From: Streptococcus suis
GTDB taxonomy: Bacteria; Bacillota; Bacilli; Lactobacillales; Streptococcaceae
DNA length: 64,000 nucleotides
Direction: 5' to 3'
Assembly: GCF_002960445.1 (NCBI RefSeq)
Contig: NZ_POJD01000142.1
Span: 124,001-188,000 of the forward strand
Shown: positions 26,651 to 34,761 of the stretch, piece by piece
Position numbering within the stretch: position 1 is the stretch's first letter
Layout of the letters: each line of letters opens with the position of its first letter
The notes under the pieces: model-generated
The model's input: the letters and a program-made list of their open reading frames with translations, nothing else
The model's database searches: none
Told to the model about the DNA's origin: nothing
Translations under genes and position numbers: made by a program

Positions 26651-27325
26651 ATGAAGAAGATGAAAAAAGAGAAGATTTATATTGTTGAAGATGATGAGAT
26701 GATTGTCCAACTCTTGAAGCAACACTTGGGAAAATCTTATCAAGTGGAAAGTGTGCAGAATTTCCGGGCTGTCAGTCAGGAGGTTGCAGAACTCAAACCA
26801 GACTTGGTGCTGATGGACATTAGCCTACCCTATTACAACGGTTTTTACTGGACGACAGAAATCCGTAAAACCATGACCATGCCCATTATCTTTATCTCCT
26901 CTAGCGATGATGAGATGAATGCGGTTATGGCTATGAACATGGGTGGTGATGATTTTGTGTCTAAGCCGTTTTCTCTGGGGATTTTGGATGCCAAAATCGG
27001 TGCCTTTCTGCGTCGGGTTAATCAATTCAGCAAATCAACCGATTTGTCAATTGACCAGTTTCAACTTAGTTTAGACGGGCGATTTTCAAACGAATCGGAA
27101 CAGGTTCAATTGTCACCTACGGAAACCAAGATTTTGTCCGCCTTGCTAGAAAGACAAGGGCAGATTGTCAGCAAGGAAGAACTCTTGGAAAAACTCTGGG
27201 AAAATGAAGAATTTATCGACCAGAACACTCTTAATGTCAATATGACCCGCCTGCGAAAGAAAGTCAATGAATTGGGCTTTAACCGCATTCATACGGTGCG
27301 GGGTGTGGGGTACTTGATCAAATGA
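26651..27325 (+). CDS. bceR: Response regulator of the Bce-type two-component system
   Basis: 224 residues, OmpR/PhoB class. The receiver domain has acidic residues in VEDDEM, phospho-acceptor Asp in LVLMDISLPYYNG, Thr/Ser in IFISSSDDEMN and Lys in DDFVSKPF. A C-terminal winged helix (LSPTETKILSALLERQGQIV; NVNMTRLRKKV) ends in HTVRGVGYLIK. The likely target is the TTACA-N4-TGTAA site at 22997. It overlaps bceS by 4 nt. ATG 26660 is an alternative start. Confidence 0.9.
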   Translation: MKKMKKEKIYIVEDDEMIVQLLKQHLGKSYQVESVQNFRAVSQEVAELKPDLVLMDISLPYYNGFYWTTEIRKTMTMPIIFISSSDDEMNAVMAMNMGGDDFVSKPFSLGILDAKIGAFLRRVNQFSKSTDLSIDQFQLSLDGRFSNESEQVQLSPTETKILSALLERQGQIVSKEELLEKLWENEEFIDQNTLNVNMTRLRKKVNELGFNRIHTVRGVGYLIK

Positions 27326-28263
27326 TAGTAAGATTTATCCGAGAATACCGTAGTTTTTATTTCTCCTACATTGTTCTGGCTGGCAGTTTTATCTTGCTCT
27401 TCTATCTTTACCAACTACCCTCCGAATTCCTGCAAAACGCTCTGCTATTGTCCCTAACGCTCATCATCCTACTGACAGTGGGGCTTTTCTGGAAGTTTCG
27501 CAATCGCATGAGAGCCTTGGAAGACTATGTTCATGAAGAAGCTTTGCCCCTGCTCAATAAGCCTGTGGACCTTGCCTATCTCAACTTGATTGAAGCGGAG
27601 AAGGAGGCGACCCGGGAGCAGCTTTTGGTCTATAAGTCACGAGAAGAAGACCTGCAAGCTATGGTCAAAATGTGGTCCCATCAGATGAAAGTGCCGCTGG
27701 CTGCCCTGTCTTTGATGAGCCAGACTGACAATCTCAATCAGAAAGAAGTCGATCACCAGCTTTTGCGCTTGGATAATTACATGGCAAATCTCCTCAACTA
27801 CCTCAAACTGACCAACCATGCTAGCGATTTTCGCTTTGAGCAGGTGGAAGTGAGAGAAGTAGTGGTCGATTTGGTCAAAAAATACCGCAATCAGTTCTTG
27901 CAAAAAGAGATTTCGGTGACCATTGATGGAAATTGGCTACTGAAAACCGATAAGAAATGGCTCAGTTTTGCCCTGTCACAGATAATCGACAATGCCCTCA
28001 AGTACAATAAGACTGGTGGTAAGGTAGCTATTGAATTGAATGAGGGAATTTCCATTTCCGATACGGGAATTGGCATTTTGGCAGAAGACATTCCACGCCT
28101 GTTTGATGAGGGATTTACAGGTTTTAATGGGCGTGAACATCAAAAAGCGACAGGTTTTGGGCTTTATTTGACAAAGCGTGTTTTAAGTCAATTAGATTTA
28201 GGCATTAAAGTGGAAAGCCGAGTAGACGTCGGCACCACTGTAACCATCACCAAAGTACAGTAG
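27322..28263 (+). CDS. bceS: Intramembrane-sensing histidine kinase of the Bce module
   Basis: 313 residues. Two transmembrane helices (about 10-30 and 38-56) are separated by only a few residues, so it has no extracellular sensor domain: the intramembrane-sensing type that relies on the BceAB transporter. The H-box is MVKMWSHQMKVPLAALSL, N-box IIDNALKYNKTG, G-boxes ISDTGIGI and GFGLYL. It overlaps bceR by 4 nt and is followed by a terminator. Confidence 0.9.
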   Translation: MIVRFIREYRSFYFSYIVLAGSFILLFYLYQLPSEFLQNALLLSLTLIILLTVGLFWKFRNRMRALEDYVHEEALPLLNKPVDLAYLNLIEAEKEATREQLLVYKSREEDLQAMVKMWSHQMKVPLAALSLMSQTDNLNQKEVDHQLLRLDNYMANLLNYLKLTNHASDFRFEQVEVREVVVDLVKKYRNQFLQKEISVTIDGNWLLKTDKKWLSFALSQIIDNALKYNKTGGKVAIELNEGISISDTGIGILAEDIPRLFDEGFTGFNGREHQKATGFGLYLTKRVLSQLDLGIKVESRVDVGTTVTITKVQ

Positions 28264-28281
28264 AAGCTGTACTTTTTCCTT
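28252..28281 (+). terminator. Terminator of the bce module
   Basis: AAGTACAG/CTGTACTT with loop TAGAAG, then a T-run. The hairpin overlaps the bceS stop codon. Confidence 0.8.
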
Positions 28282-28339
28282 TTGAAAGCGCTTTGATTTT
28301 GTGATATACTGAAGCTACTAGATAAATCAGGAGGTTACT

Positions 28340-29848
28340 ATGTCACATCATCATGTTTTGCAAAACGGATCGGATATTCGTGGAATTGCCATCGCTACAG
28401 ACGAATATGCTGTCAATCTCACTCCACAGGCTACCAAGGAAGTGGTTCGCGGACTTATTCATTGGCTAACTCAGAAGCCTGAACTTGCTCAAGCCTATCA
28501 AAAAGGACAACTCAAGATTGGTATCGGTCGAGATAGTCGTCTCAGCGGTCCAGACCTGGTTGCCGCCTTTACAGAAGAAGCGGTGCGTTTGGGCGTTCAG
28601 CTGTTCGACTTCGGCATGGCCACTACGCCAGCCCTCTTCATGAGCACCCAGTATCCGCAGTTCAAGTGCCCCGCTGGTGTCATGATCACTGCCAGCCACC
28701 TGCCCTATTACTTCAACGGCATTAAGATTTTTTCGGAAAATGGCGGAGCAGAGCATGAAGATATTGACTTCATCCTCGCACACAGTGAAGACTTGCCAGC
28801 TTCTTCCCTTGGAAGTGTGACCCAAGCAGACTTGATTACGCCTTATGCCCAAGACTTAGTTGGCAAAATTCGTACCGCTTGTGGCGGACAAGAAAAACCA
28901 CTTGCCAATCTCAACATAATCGTTGATGCTGGAAATGGTGCAGGCGGATTTTTTGCTGAGAAAGTTTTGGCAGAGCTAGGAGCAGACACTACAGGCTCAC
29001 AATTCCTAGACCCCGACGGCACTTTCCCAAATCACGTTCCAAACCCAGATAACAAGGAAGCGATGGAAAGCATTCGTCAGGCTGTCTTGAAGCAAGGTGC
29101 AGATCTTGGTATTATCTTTGATACCGACGTTGACCGTGCCGCCCTGGTTACCAAGTCAGGTCAAATTCTCAATCGTAACAACCTGATTGCCGTTCTCAGC
29201 CAGATTACCCTGGCAGAACATCCAGGAACCAGTATTGTGACCAACTCTCCAACCTCTGAACACCTGAAAGTCTTTATCGAAAGCTTGGGTGGCAAACAAA
29301 TTCGCTATATTTCAGGCTACCGTAATGTCATTAACCGTGCTATTTCAGCAAACCAAGAGGGAGTTGATTGCCAGTTGGCTATCGAAACCTCTGGACATGC
29401 TGCCTTTAAGGAAAATTACTTCCTCGATGACGGGACCTATGTGGCGGCTAAGATTCTCATGCTCTTACCAAAACTGCAAGCGGAAGGCAAGTCCTTGGAC
29501 GACTTGATTGCCCAGCTTAAACAACCGCTGGAAACCCAAGAAGTACGGTTCAAACTAGAAGCGGCAGATTATCGAGCACTTGGTGAACAGGTGATTGCTG
29601 ACCTCCGCCAAACCAGCCTCGAAGGCTTTGCTTTTAACCCAGAAAACGAAGAAGGAGTGCGGTTTGACCTGACTGCTCCTTATGGTGATGGCTGGCTCTT
29701 GCTCCGTATGAGCCTACATGAACCCCTCTTGGTCTTGCAGGTGGAAAACGACCAGACAGGCCATATTCCAGCTGTTTTACGAACCCTCTCAGCCTTTTTG
29801 GACCAGTACCCAGCTGTCAATCAGGAAAAGTTGAAAGAATTGCTATAA
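28340..29848 (+). CDS. Phosphomannomutase/phosphoglucomutase family protein
   Basis: 502 residues, alpha-D-phosphohexomutase superfamily. The phosphoserine loop is ITASHLPYYFNGIKIF; substrate-binding motif GIGRDSRLSGPDL; metal-binding loop IIFDTDVDRAALV; sugar-binding ETSGHAAFKEN; C-terminal phosphate-binding domain present. It interconverts hexose-1- and hexose-6-phosphates; glucose versus mannose preference cannot be read. It is the last + strand gene before the strand switch and has its own promoter (TGATATACT near 28305) and GGAGG. Confidence 0.88.
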   Translation: MSHHHVLQNGSDIRGIAIATDEYAVNLTPQATKEVVRGLIHWLTQKPELAQAYQKGQLKIGIGRDSRLSGPDLVAAFTEEAVRLGVQLFDFGMATTPALFMSTQYPQFKCPAGVMITASHLPYYFNGIKIFSENGGAEHEDIDFILAHSEDLPASSLGSVTQADLITPYAQDLVGKIRTACGGQEKPLANLNIIVDAGNGAGGFFAEKVLAELGADTTGSQFLDPDGTFPNHVPNPDNKEAMESIRQAVLKQGADLGIIFDTDVDRAALVTKSGQILNRNNLIAVLSQITLAEHPGTSIVTNSPTSEHLKVFIESLGGKQIRYISGYRNVINRAISANQEGVDCQLAIETSGHAAFKENYFLDDGTYVAAKILMLLPKLQAEGKSLDDLIAQLKQPLETQEVRFKLEAADYRALGEQVIADLRQTSLEGFAFNPENEEGVRFDLTAPYGDGWLLLRMSLHEPLLVLQVENDQTGHIPAVLRTLSAFLDQYPAVNQEKLKELL

Positions 29849-29851
29849 TTG

Positions 29852-29887
29852 AAAACACGAGTAAGTTTGAGCTTACTCGTGTTGTTT
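29852..29887. terminator. Bidirectional terminator between convergent genes
   Basis: AACACGAGTAAG/CTTACTCGTGTT with loop TTTGAG, a T-run on + and an A-rich flank serving the - strand. It separates the + mutase from the - xerS. Confidence 0.85.
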
Positions 29888-29910
29888 TGCATAATTAATA
29901 TTACGTAAAT

Positions 29911-30981
29911 TTATAATTTATCCAGAGCATTTTTTTGCTCATCGTTAACGATATGGGTGTAGAGATCGGTGACCTGGGTATTGGCATGACCCAGCTGGTG
30001 ACTGACCAGAACTTGCGACTTGGTGGCGTCGTAGAGACGAGTTGCCAATGTGTGACGGAGTTTGTGGGGTGTGACACGTATCTTGAAGTCCGCAGAATAC
30101 TTAGCAACCATTTTCTCAATGGAAGAAGCGTCGATGCGGTTAGGCAGACCACGGTACTCAGACAGGAAGAAGGCCGTATCCGTTTTCTCAGCCTTGTAGC
30201 GTTGCTGACGGATGCTCATGTAGGCTTCTAAGTAAGGCTTAGCAAATCCTGCCACATTGACCGAGTCCCGCTTGCCACCTTTACGGGTCACCTCGATGAT
30301 CATCATCTTGAGGTTGACATCACGGAGGTCCAGATTGACCGCCTCAGACAGACGAACGCCAGATGCCAAGAGAAGCGCCAAAATCGCCAAGTCGCGTTCC
30401 TTGTTTTTTTGGAAGGAGGAGAGGGCACGTTTGGAGAGATTGACCTGGTATTCCTTGTCCACATAGTCCAAAAACTCCATGGTTTCATCGCCCAAAAAGA
30501 GCTTCTGCTTGATGTTCTCCGCCCGAGCCGCCAAGGTTTCCTTCTTCTTCTTGGTGGATACCTTCTTCATGACATTGCGGTAGAAGTAGGGCTCACCCTG
30601 ATCATTTTCCACTTCTTCGGTTAAATACTTGAAGAGACTAGAAAGTGCCGATAGGGTACGGTTAATGGTGGTCTGCGACACACCATTCTGTGTGGTATTG
30701 GCATTCAGCAAGGGACGCTCCCGCAGATAAAGAATAAAGGCTTCCATATCTTTTTTGGTCAGATGTTCCAGAATATCCAATGGAATGTCAGCAATCCGTT
30801 CCACAGATACCAAATCCGAATCCTGTAACCACTCAAAAAAACGACGGTATTCTTTCAAGTATTCATACAAGGTTGTAAAACTATAAGGCACCGCCAACTT
30901 GGACTGATAATATTCCAAAACGTACCAAGGCATGATTTCTTTTAGCTGATCAATTTTTTCCAATAATAACTCGCGTCTCAT
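29911..30981 (-). CDS. xerS: Tyrosine recombinase XerS
   Basis: 356 residues, typical of the single Xer recombinase that resolves chromosome dimers in streptococci and lactococci. Catalytic residues: Arg in [13 protein letters not shown], Lys in [10 protein letters not shown], His-x-x-Arg in [14 protein letters not shown], His in [10 protein letters not shown] and nucleophile Tyr in VTDLYTHI. The second of two adjacent ATGs (start 30981) has the better spacing to AGGAG. It acts at the difSL site about 50 nt upstream. It marks the terminus and the strand switch. Confidence 0.96.
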   Translation of the reverse strand: MRRELLLEKIDQLKEIMPWYVLEYYQSKLAVPYSFTTLYEYLKEYRRFFEWLQDSDLVSVERIADIPLDILEHLTKKDMEAFILYLRERPLLNANTTQNGVSQTTINRTLSALSSLFKYLTEEVENDQGEPYFYRNVMKKVSTKKKKETLAARAENIKQKLFLGDETMEFLDYVDKEYQVNLSKRALSSFQKNKERDLAILALLLASGVRLSEAVNLDLRDVNLKMMIIEVTRKGGKRDSVNVAGFAKPYLEAYMSIRQQRYKAEKTDTAFFLSEYRGLPNRIDASSIEKMVAKYSADFKIRVTPHKLRHTLATRLYDATKSQVLVSHQLGHANTQVTDLYTHIVNDEQKNALDKL

Positions 30982-31031
30982 CATTTTCTCCTGATTTTAG
31001 CTATATGAGTAGTATAGCATAATCTTATACA

Positions 31032-31062
31032 AGTTTCAAGAAAATTATAGTTTTTCGGAAAG
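31032..31062 (-). other. difSL: difSL chromosome dimer resolution site
   Basis: On the - strand the 31 bp contain TTTCCGAAAAACTATAATTT followed by TCTTGAAAC, which agrees with the difSL sequence I recall from lactococci and streptococci. Its place directly upstream of xerS is the known arrangement. XerS cuts and rejoins here to resolve dimeric chromosomes, guided by FtsK. Confidence 0.93.
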
Positions 31063-31116
31063 ATGTATGTGAGCATAGTTATAAGAATAACCAAAAAAAA
31101 TTTTTTAGGAAAAATC

Positions 31117-31231
31117 AGCTAAAAATGTACTTAATTCAAGGCTAAACTGGAAATTATAGATACCCTCATTTTTCCATAAAAATGTACTTTATTAACTAGA
31201 AAACTGGAAATTTTTTCAAAAGTACATTTTT
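31117..31231. repeat. Left cluster of GTAC-centred motif, with tandem and inverted repeats
   Basis: Three copies of AAAATGTACTT or its complement: 31121-31132, 31178-31190, 31217-31231. The first two are followed by a similar AAACTGGAAAT, a degenerate tandem repeat of about 58 bp. ATTAACTAGAAAA and TTTTTCTAGTTAAT form an inverted repeat around the last two. The rest of 31065-31427 is AT-rich and shows no gene I can support. Confidence 0.7.
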
Positions 31232-31427
31232 CTAGTTAATTTGATACCTAAAACTATGTTTTCGGACATTGAGATACCTCCATTTTTTATATAAATTTAA
31301 AACAAATCTATACTTTAGACCTGTTTTATTATTTTTTAAATTGAACAAAATGAGCTCGTTTTCCCCAAATTTCAAGTTGAAATTAGCCACCCATAGGAAA
31401 TTCACTCGATACCCTCCCATTATACCA

Positions 31428-31460
31428 AAAAAATCCAGGCAAGGTAATCTTGTCTGGATT
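31428..31460 (-). terminator. Terminator of the two-gene type VII-like locus
   Basis: On the - strand TCCAGACAAG and CTTGCCTGGA pair around ATTAC, followed by a long T-run. It lies directly after the 111-residue gene. Confidence 0.85.
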
Positions 31461-31463
31461 GGT

Positions 31464-31799
31464 TTATGGCAACATCTGATAGGATGAGCTCTTAGTTATA
31501 TCTCTTTTTCTTAATTCCTTTCCGTTCACCAGACTTTCCTCGATGGAATTGGCAATCGACTGGTCTGCTTGACGAAAGGCTTCTGCCACCGTGTTCAAGT
31601 AGTTATCCAGCTGCTCAACTGTCGAAACAATCTCTTGACTCACTGACTTAAGCTGACTAGTAGTGGAAGCTACCTTTTCTTTCGAAGCATCATCAGAGTC
31701 GAAAAAGTCTGCGCTATCTGCGATCATCCCAGACATATCCACATAGCTGGCTTCGATGCTTGTAAGCTGTTCGGGGTTAATTCTCTTTTGACTACTCAT
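31464..31799 (-). CDS. Small type VII secretion effector-like protein (TIGR04197-like)
   Basis: 111 residues, almost entirely helical. QLTSIEASYVDMSGMIADSA, then TTSQLKSVSQEIVSTVEQLD and AEAFRQADQSIANS have the two-helix, small-residue-rich layout of WXG100-like partners, closest to the TIGR04197 group of small type VII-associated proteins. No WXG motif is present. It is coupled to the upstream membrane protein by a 4-nt overlap, with GGAGG before its ATG. No secretion apparatus genes lie in this window. Confidence 0.6.
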   Translation of the reverse strand: MSSQKRINPEQLTSIEASYVDMSGMIADSADFFDSDDASKEKVASTTSQLKSVSQEIVSTVEQLDNYLNTVAEAFRQADQSIANSIEESLVNGKELRKRDITKSSSYQMLP

Positions 31800-32836
31800 T
31801 CTGAAACCTCCTCAGTTTGTTTGAAATAGCGAAGAAAGTCTTCACGACTATTGACTTCATGTGCTTGACCGTCAATGGAGTACTCTACAGGAATAGTCAC
31901 CCCTTGATAAAGATCTTCTGGCTGGGGATAAAAGAGTTCCAAATTATCCAAAATGGTCGCAATAGACTCGGAATCCTCCAATAGATAGATAGACTCTTTC
32001 TCGAGCAGGGCTTGATAGATTTCTGACTCCGTCTGTGCCAAGACCGACCGATCTATGGTACTTGTCTCCGGAATCACAATCTCACCCTCTTCATTGGTAG
32101 TCAAGCTAATAGTATTGTCCAGACCGTAAATTGCAATACCTTGGGAATTCAAATTGGTTTCTAGAACAGTGCTTAAGCCCCAGATATCAACAGGAAATTC
32201 TGTTGGTTCTTCCACATTCTCAAAAACCTCCCCTGTTTTAATATCTAAATAAACTGATCGTTTGGATTCACGGCCTTCCCCCACCTTACGGATAACTAGT
32301 CGGAGAACTATCTGATTGCCTAGCTGAGATATTTTTCGCCCTCTACTATCATAAATATAGTCTTTATCAAAGTTCTGGATCGCTTGATGGATATCAATCT
32401 CTTTTTGACGAATATCACCCTCTTCAGAAGTGTATACGATAAGTTTAAGATACTCTCCATCCTCCAGTTGATGCCTATCAAACGCTACTTCTCCCAAAAA
32501 TCCTTGTTTCACAGAGCTCGATTCAGGAATCTCTTTCAAGCGAAAAGAAAGATAGGTGATATAGCCATTCAATGATTCAGGCCATTCTTCTTGATTGACA
32601 TAGGGAGAGTATGCCAGACGTTTGTCAACTTCTTCCTTGGGAGTAGCTTCCCAGGTGATGAGGGCTGATGAACGCCCTTTCAAAAACTGGTAATCCTCTA
32701 TGTAACTATCCCAGCTGGTATAGTCATAGTCCTTATTTATCTTACTGTCCTTGTAGAAATAGTAGCCCAGTCCAGAGACTAGGATAAAAACAGCACCCAT
32801 GACGAGTAGAATAAGTTGTCGCTTACTAATTCTCAT
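31796..32836 (-). CDS. Membrane-anchored extracellular protein of the type VII-like locus
   Basis: 346 residues. The N-terminal helix (QLILLVMGAVFILVSGLGYYF) lacks a clear cleavage site and should anchor the protein; the rest, about 310 acidic residues, is outside the cell. No family recognised. ATG 32836 is chosen because GGAGG lies about 8 nt upstream; a longer frame to 32881 has no such signal. Co-transcribed with the small helical protein, it may help export or protect against it, but this is inference. Confidence 0.6.
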   Translation of the reverse strand: MRISKRQLILLVMGAVFILVSGLGYYFYKDSKINKDYDYTSWDSYIEDYQFLKGRSSALITWEATPKEEVDKRLAYSPYVNQEEWPESLNGYITYLSFRLKEIPESSSVKQGFLGEVAFDRHQLEDGEYLKLIVYTSEEGDIRQKEIDIHQAIQNFDKDYIYDSRGRKISQLGNQIVLRLVIRKVGEGRESKRSVYLDIKTGEVFENVEEPTEFPVDIWGLSTVLETNLNSQGIAIYGLDNTISLTTNEEGEIVIPETSTIDRSVLAQTESEIYQALLEKESIYLLEDSESIATILDNLELFYPQPEDLYQGVTIPVEYSIDGQAHEVNSREDFLRYFKQTEEVSE

Positions 32837-32916
32837 CCTACTGACCTCCTTCCTCCTCAAGAATATCGTACTTATTCTCAAGATAGTCCAATATTTGTTA
32901 TCCTTATTTCTATAAA

Positions 32917-32946
32917 ATTATACCATTTGTTAATAACAAAATACAA
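32917..32946 (-). promoter_or_regulatory. Promoter of the type VII-like locus
   Basis: On the - strand TTGTAT (32946-32941), 18-nt spacer, TATAAT (32922-32917), 81 nt before the start at 32836. Confidence 0.6.
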
Positions 32947-33147
32947 TATATGATAAAAATTTGTGTAGAGAATTTACCAATTAGAGGAAACATCAAAATA
33001 TATTGGAGATTTTAATAAATAATAACTGAGGGTGGATGAAATACCACTTATTTCACGCTATGTTGGTATGTCTTCAAATACCTACTATCTCATAGAAAAA
33101 AATAGCATTACCCCAAAAAAATCCTTTATAATAATATAATGCGACCG

Positions 33148-33316
33148 AAAAAAATGTACTTTTGAAAGTGCAGAACTTTATCAAATTGTGGATGATAAAT
33201 GTACTTTTCAAAAGAGATATCAAGAATAAGATAAACTAATCATTATGTACAATAAATAACCCTATTCAAAAGTACAAAATAAAAATAAAGTACATTTTTC
33301 AATCAATGTACTTTAT
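33148..33316. repeat. Right cluster of GTAC-centred motif
   Basis: About six copies of an (A)AAATGTACTTTT-type motif in both orientations: near 33150, 33198, 33243, 33268, 33286 and 33305. They lie between the promoter of the 31796 gene and the divergent GNAT gene. The rest of the 32837-33431 gap is AT-rich with no credible gene; a small hairpin TGAAAT/ATTTCA is at about 33037. Confidence 0.7.
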
Positions 33317-33431
33317 GCTTCTATCCCAGTATTATCAAGGGTTTAGACCATGTTAGGTCAATTGTTCATAAATTTTTGGTTTTCAACAACCCGCATATGC
33401 TATAATACAAACAAATACGAAAGGATGTTTT

Positions 33432-33866
33432 ATGCTAGATTTTGTTCCTGTCAGTCCTGATAATTGGCGAGTTCCGTTATCTGTTTCTCCTGACCAAGCG
33501 GAGTTTGTCGCCGACAAGGTAACAACCTTGGCACGTGCCTTTACTTATCGAATGTTTGATAGTCAGGCTTATTTGATTTACCAGCAAGATTGTCCGATTG
33601 GCTTGATTTTATACCATGATTTTCCTGAACGACAAGCCTATCTCATCTCTGAATTCTTTATTGATACGAATTTCCAGCGACAAGGTTTGGGTCGTCAGGC
33701 TATGACACAGTTGCTGGAAAAATTCCGCTCAGAAAGAAAATTTTCAGCTATTCAGCTCTGTATTTTATCTCAAAACACCCCAGCCAAAGCCTTGTATGAA
33801 TCTCTGGGCTTTGTTGAAACTGGCGAATACGATGAAGACGAGATTGTATTGCGACTAGAATTCTAA
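33432..33866 (+). CDS. GNAT-family N-acetyltransferase
   Basis: 144 residues. The acetyl-CoA-binding motif A is visible as FFIDTNFQRQGLGRQAMTQL, followed by QLCILSQNTPAKALYESLGF, the usual motif B. It transfers acetyl from acetyl-CoA to an unknown amine. Promoter TATAAT at 33401-33406, GAAAGGATG before the ATG. One of the few + strand genes right of the terminus. Confidence 0.85.
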   Translation: MLDFVPVSPDNWRVPLSVSPDQAEFVADKVTTLARAFTYRMFDSQAYLIYQQDCPIGLILYHDFPERQAYLISEFFIDTNFQRQGLGRQAMTQLLEKFRSERKFSAIQLCILSQNTPAKALYESLGFVETGEYDEDEIVLRLEF

Positions 33867-33902
33867 AAAAAAATTTACACAATATAAATTATGTAAACAT
33901 AA

Positions 33903-34568
33903 TTAGCTTCTTTGACTGAGCTGCAGGATTAAATCCATAGCTGTTTTTCGATTTCGGAAATAAAGTTTTATTCCACTCGATTTTAAGCGTTTGGTAAAGG
34001 CGCTTTGGCTCAGTTTCATCTTCTCGGCAATTGGCTTTTGCTTAAATTCTTCCTGATAGATTTTATTGCTGATTAAGAATTCAAACAAGTCTGTTTGTGA
34101 ACTATTCCAAGTAGCTTTGATAAAATCACTTGAAGTAAGTAAAGGATTGATAACACGGTCGATTTGCTTGTATTCAGAAGAAAAAACAACTAGGCTACTA
34201 CCATAATCATCCTTATCTTGAATGACCTTTATCGCTTTCTGCGCTTCCCAATAAGCAGGTCCATCCACTCCAATGCTTTGTTTGGGGTCGATGGCTGTTA
34301 AAATTTCCCCCAGGCCAATACCAAATTTAATTTCTAGCTGATCACGAAAGGCCAGTTGAATTTGGTCAATCATCAAAAAAATATACGGGCTAGGCTTGCA
34401 TAGAGCTTGAAACTCATCTCCCTTTGTAAGGGTAAATGGCGATGCCAAATTCTGGGAAAAAGAATAATTGATACTATTCAGCTGCTGTTTTAGACCTTCT
34501 ATAGTGTTTGAACGCTGAGAAACCTGTTTTGAATGGATAATATTTCCTATTATTGCGATATAATTCAT
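33903..34568 (-). CDS. satD: SatD-family protein of the sat (ffh) operon
   Basis: 221 residues. MNYIAIIGNIIHSKQVSQRS is the N-terminus of SatD proteins, first described in the Streptococcus mutans secretion and acid tolerance operon ylxM-ffh-satC-satD-satE. The C-terminal segment (AEKMKLSQSAFTKRLKSSGI) looks like a helix-turn-helix. Function is uncharacterised. ATG 34568 follows AAAGGACAAGTC and is preferred over a start at 34589. No satC or satE reading frame is seen next to it. Confidence 0.85.
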   Translation of the reverse strand: MNYIAIIGNIIHSKQVSQRSNTIEGLKQQLNSINYSFSQNLASPFTLTKGDEFQALCKPSPYIFLMIDQIQLAFRDQLEIKFGIGLGEILTAIDPKQSIGVDGPAYWEAQKAIKVIQDKDDYGSSLVVFSSEYKQIDRVINPLLTSSDFIKATWNSSQTDLFEFLISNKIYQEEFKQKPIAEKMKLSQSAFTKRLKSSGIKLYFRNRKTAMDLILQLSQRS

Positions 34569-34761
34569 GACTTGTCCTTTGTTTATCATTATTTTCTATT
34601 TTAACGGACATCACGGAAAATGTCTAGTATGAGGGATTTTTTAAAACTTTCCTTTATAACGGAAATTTAGAATGCAAAATAGCGCTCTTTTCTACCATCC
34701 TACTCCTATTTTCTAGTGCTACAACTTAACCACTTCGAACAAAAAAAGTAAAAAGAAGAGA

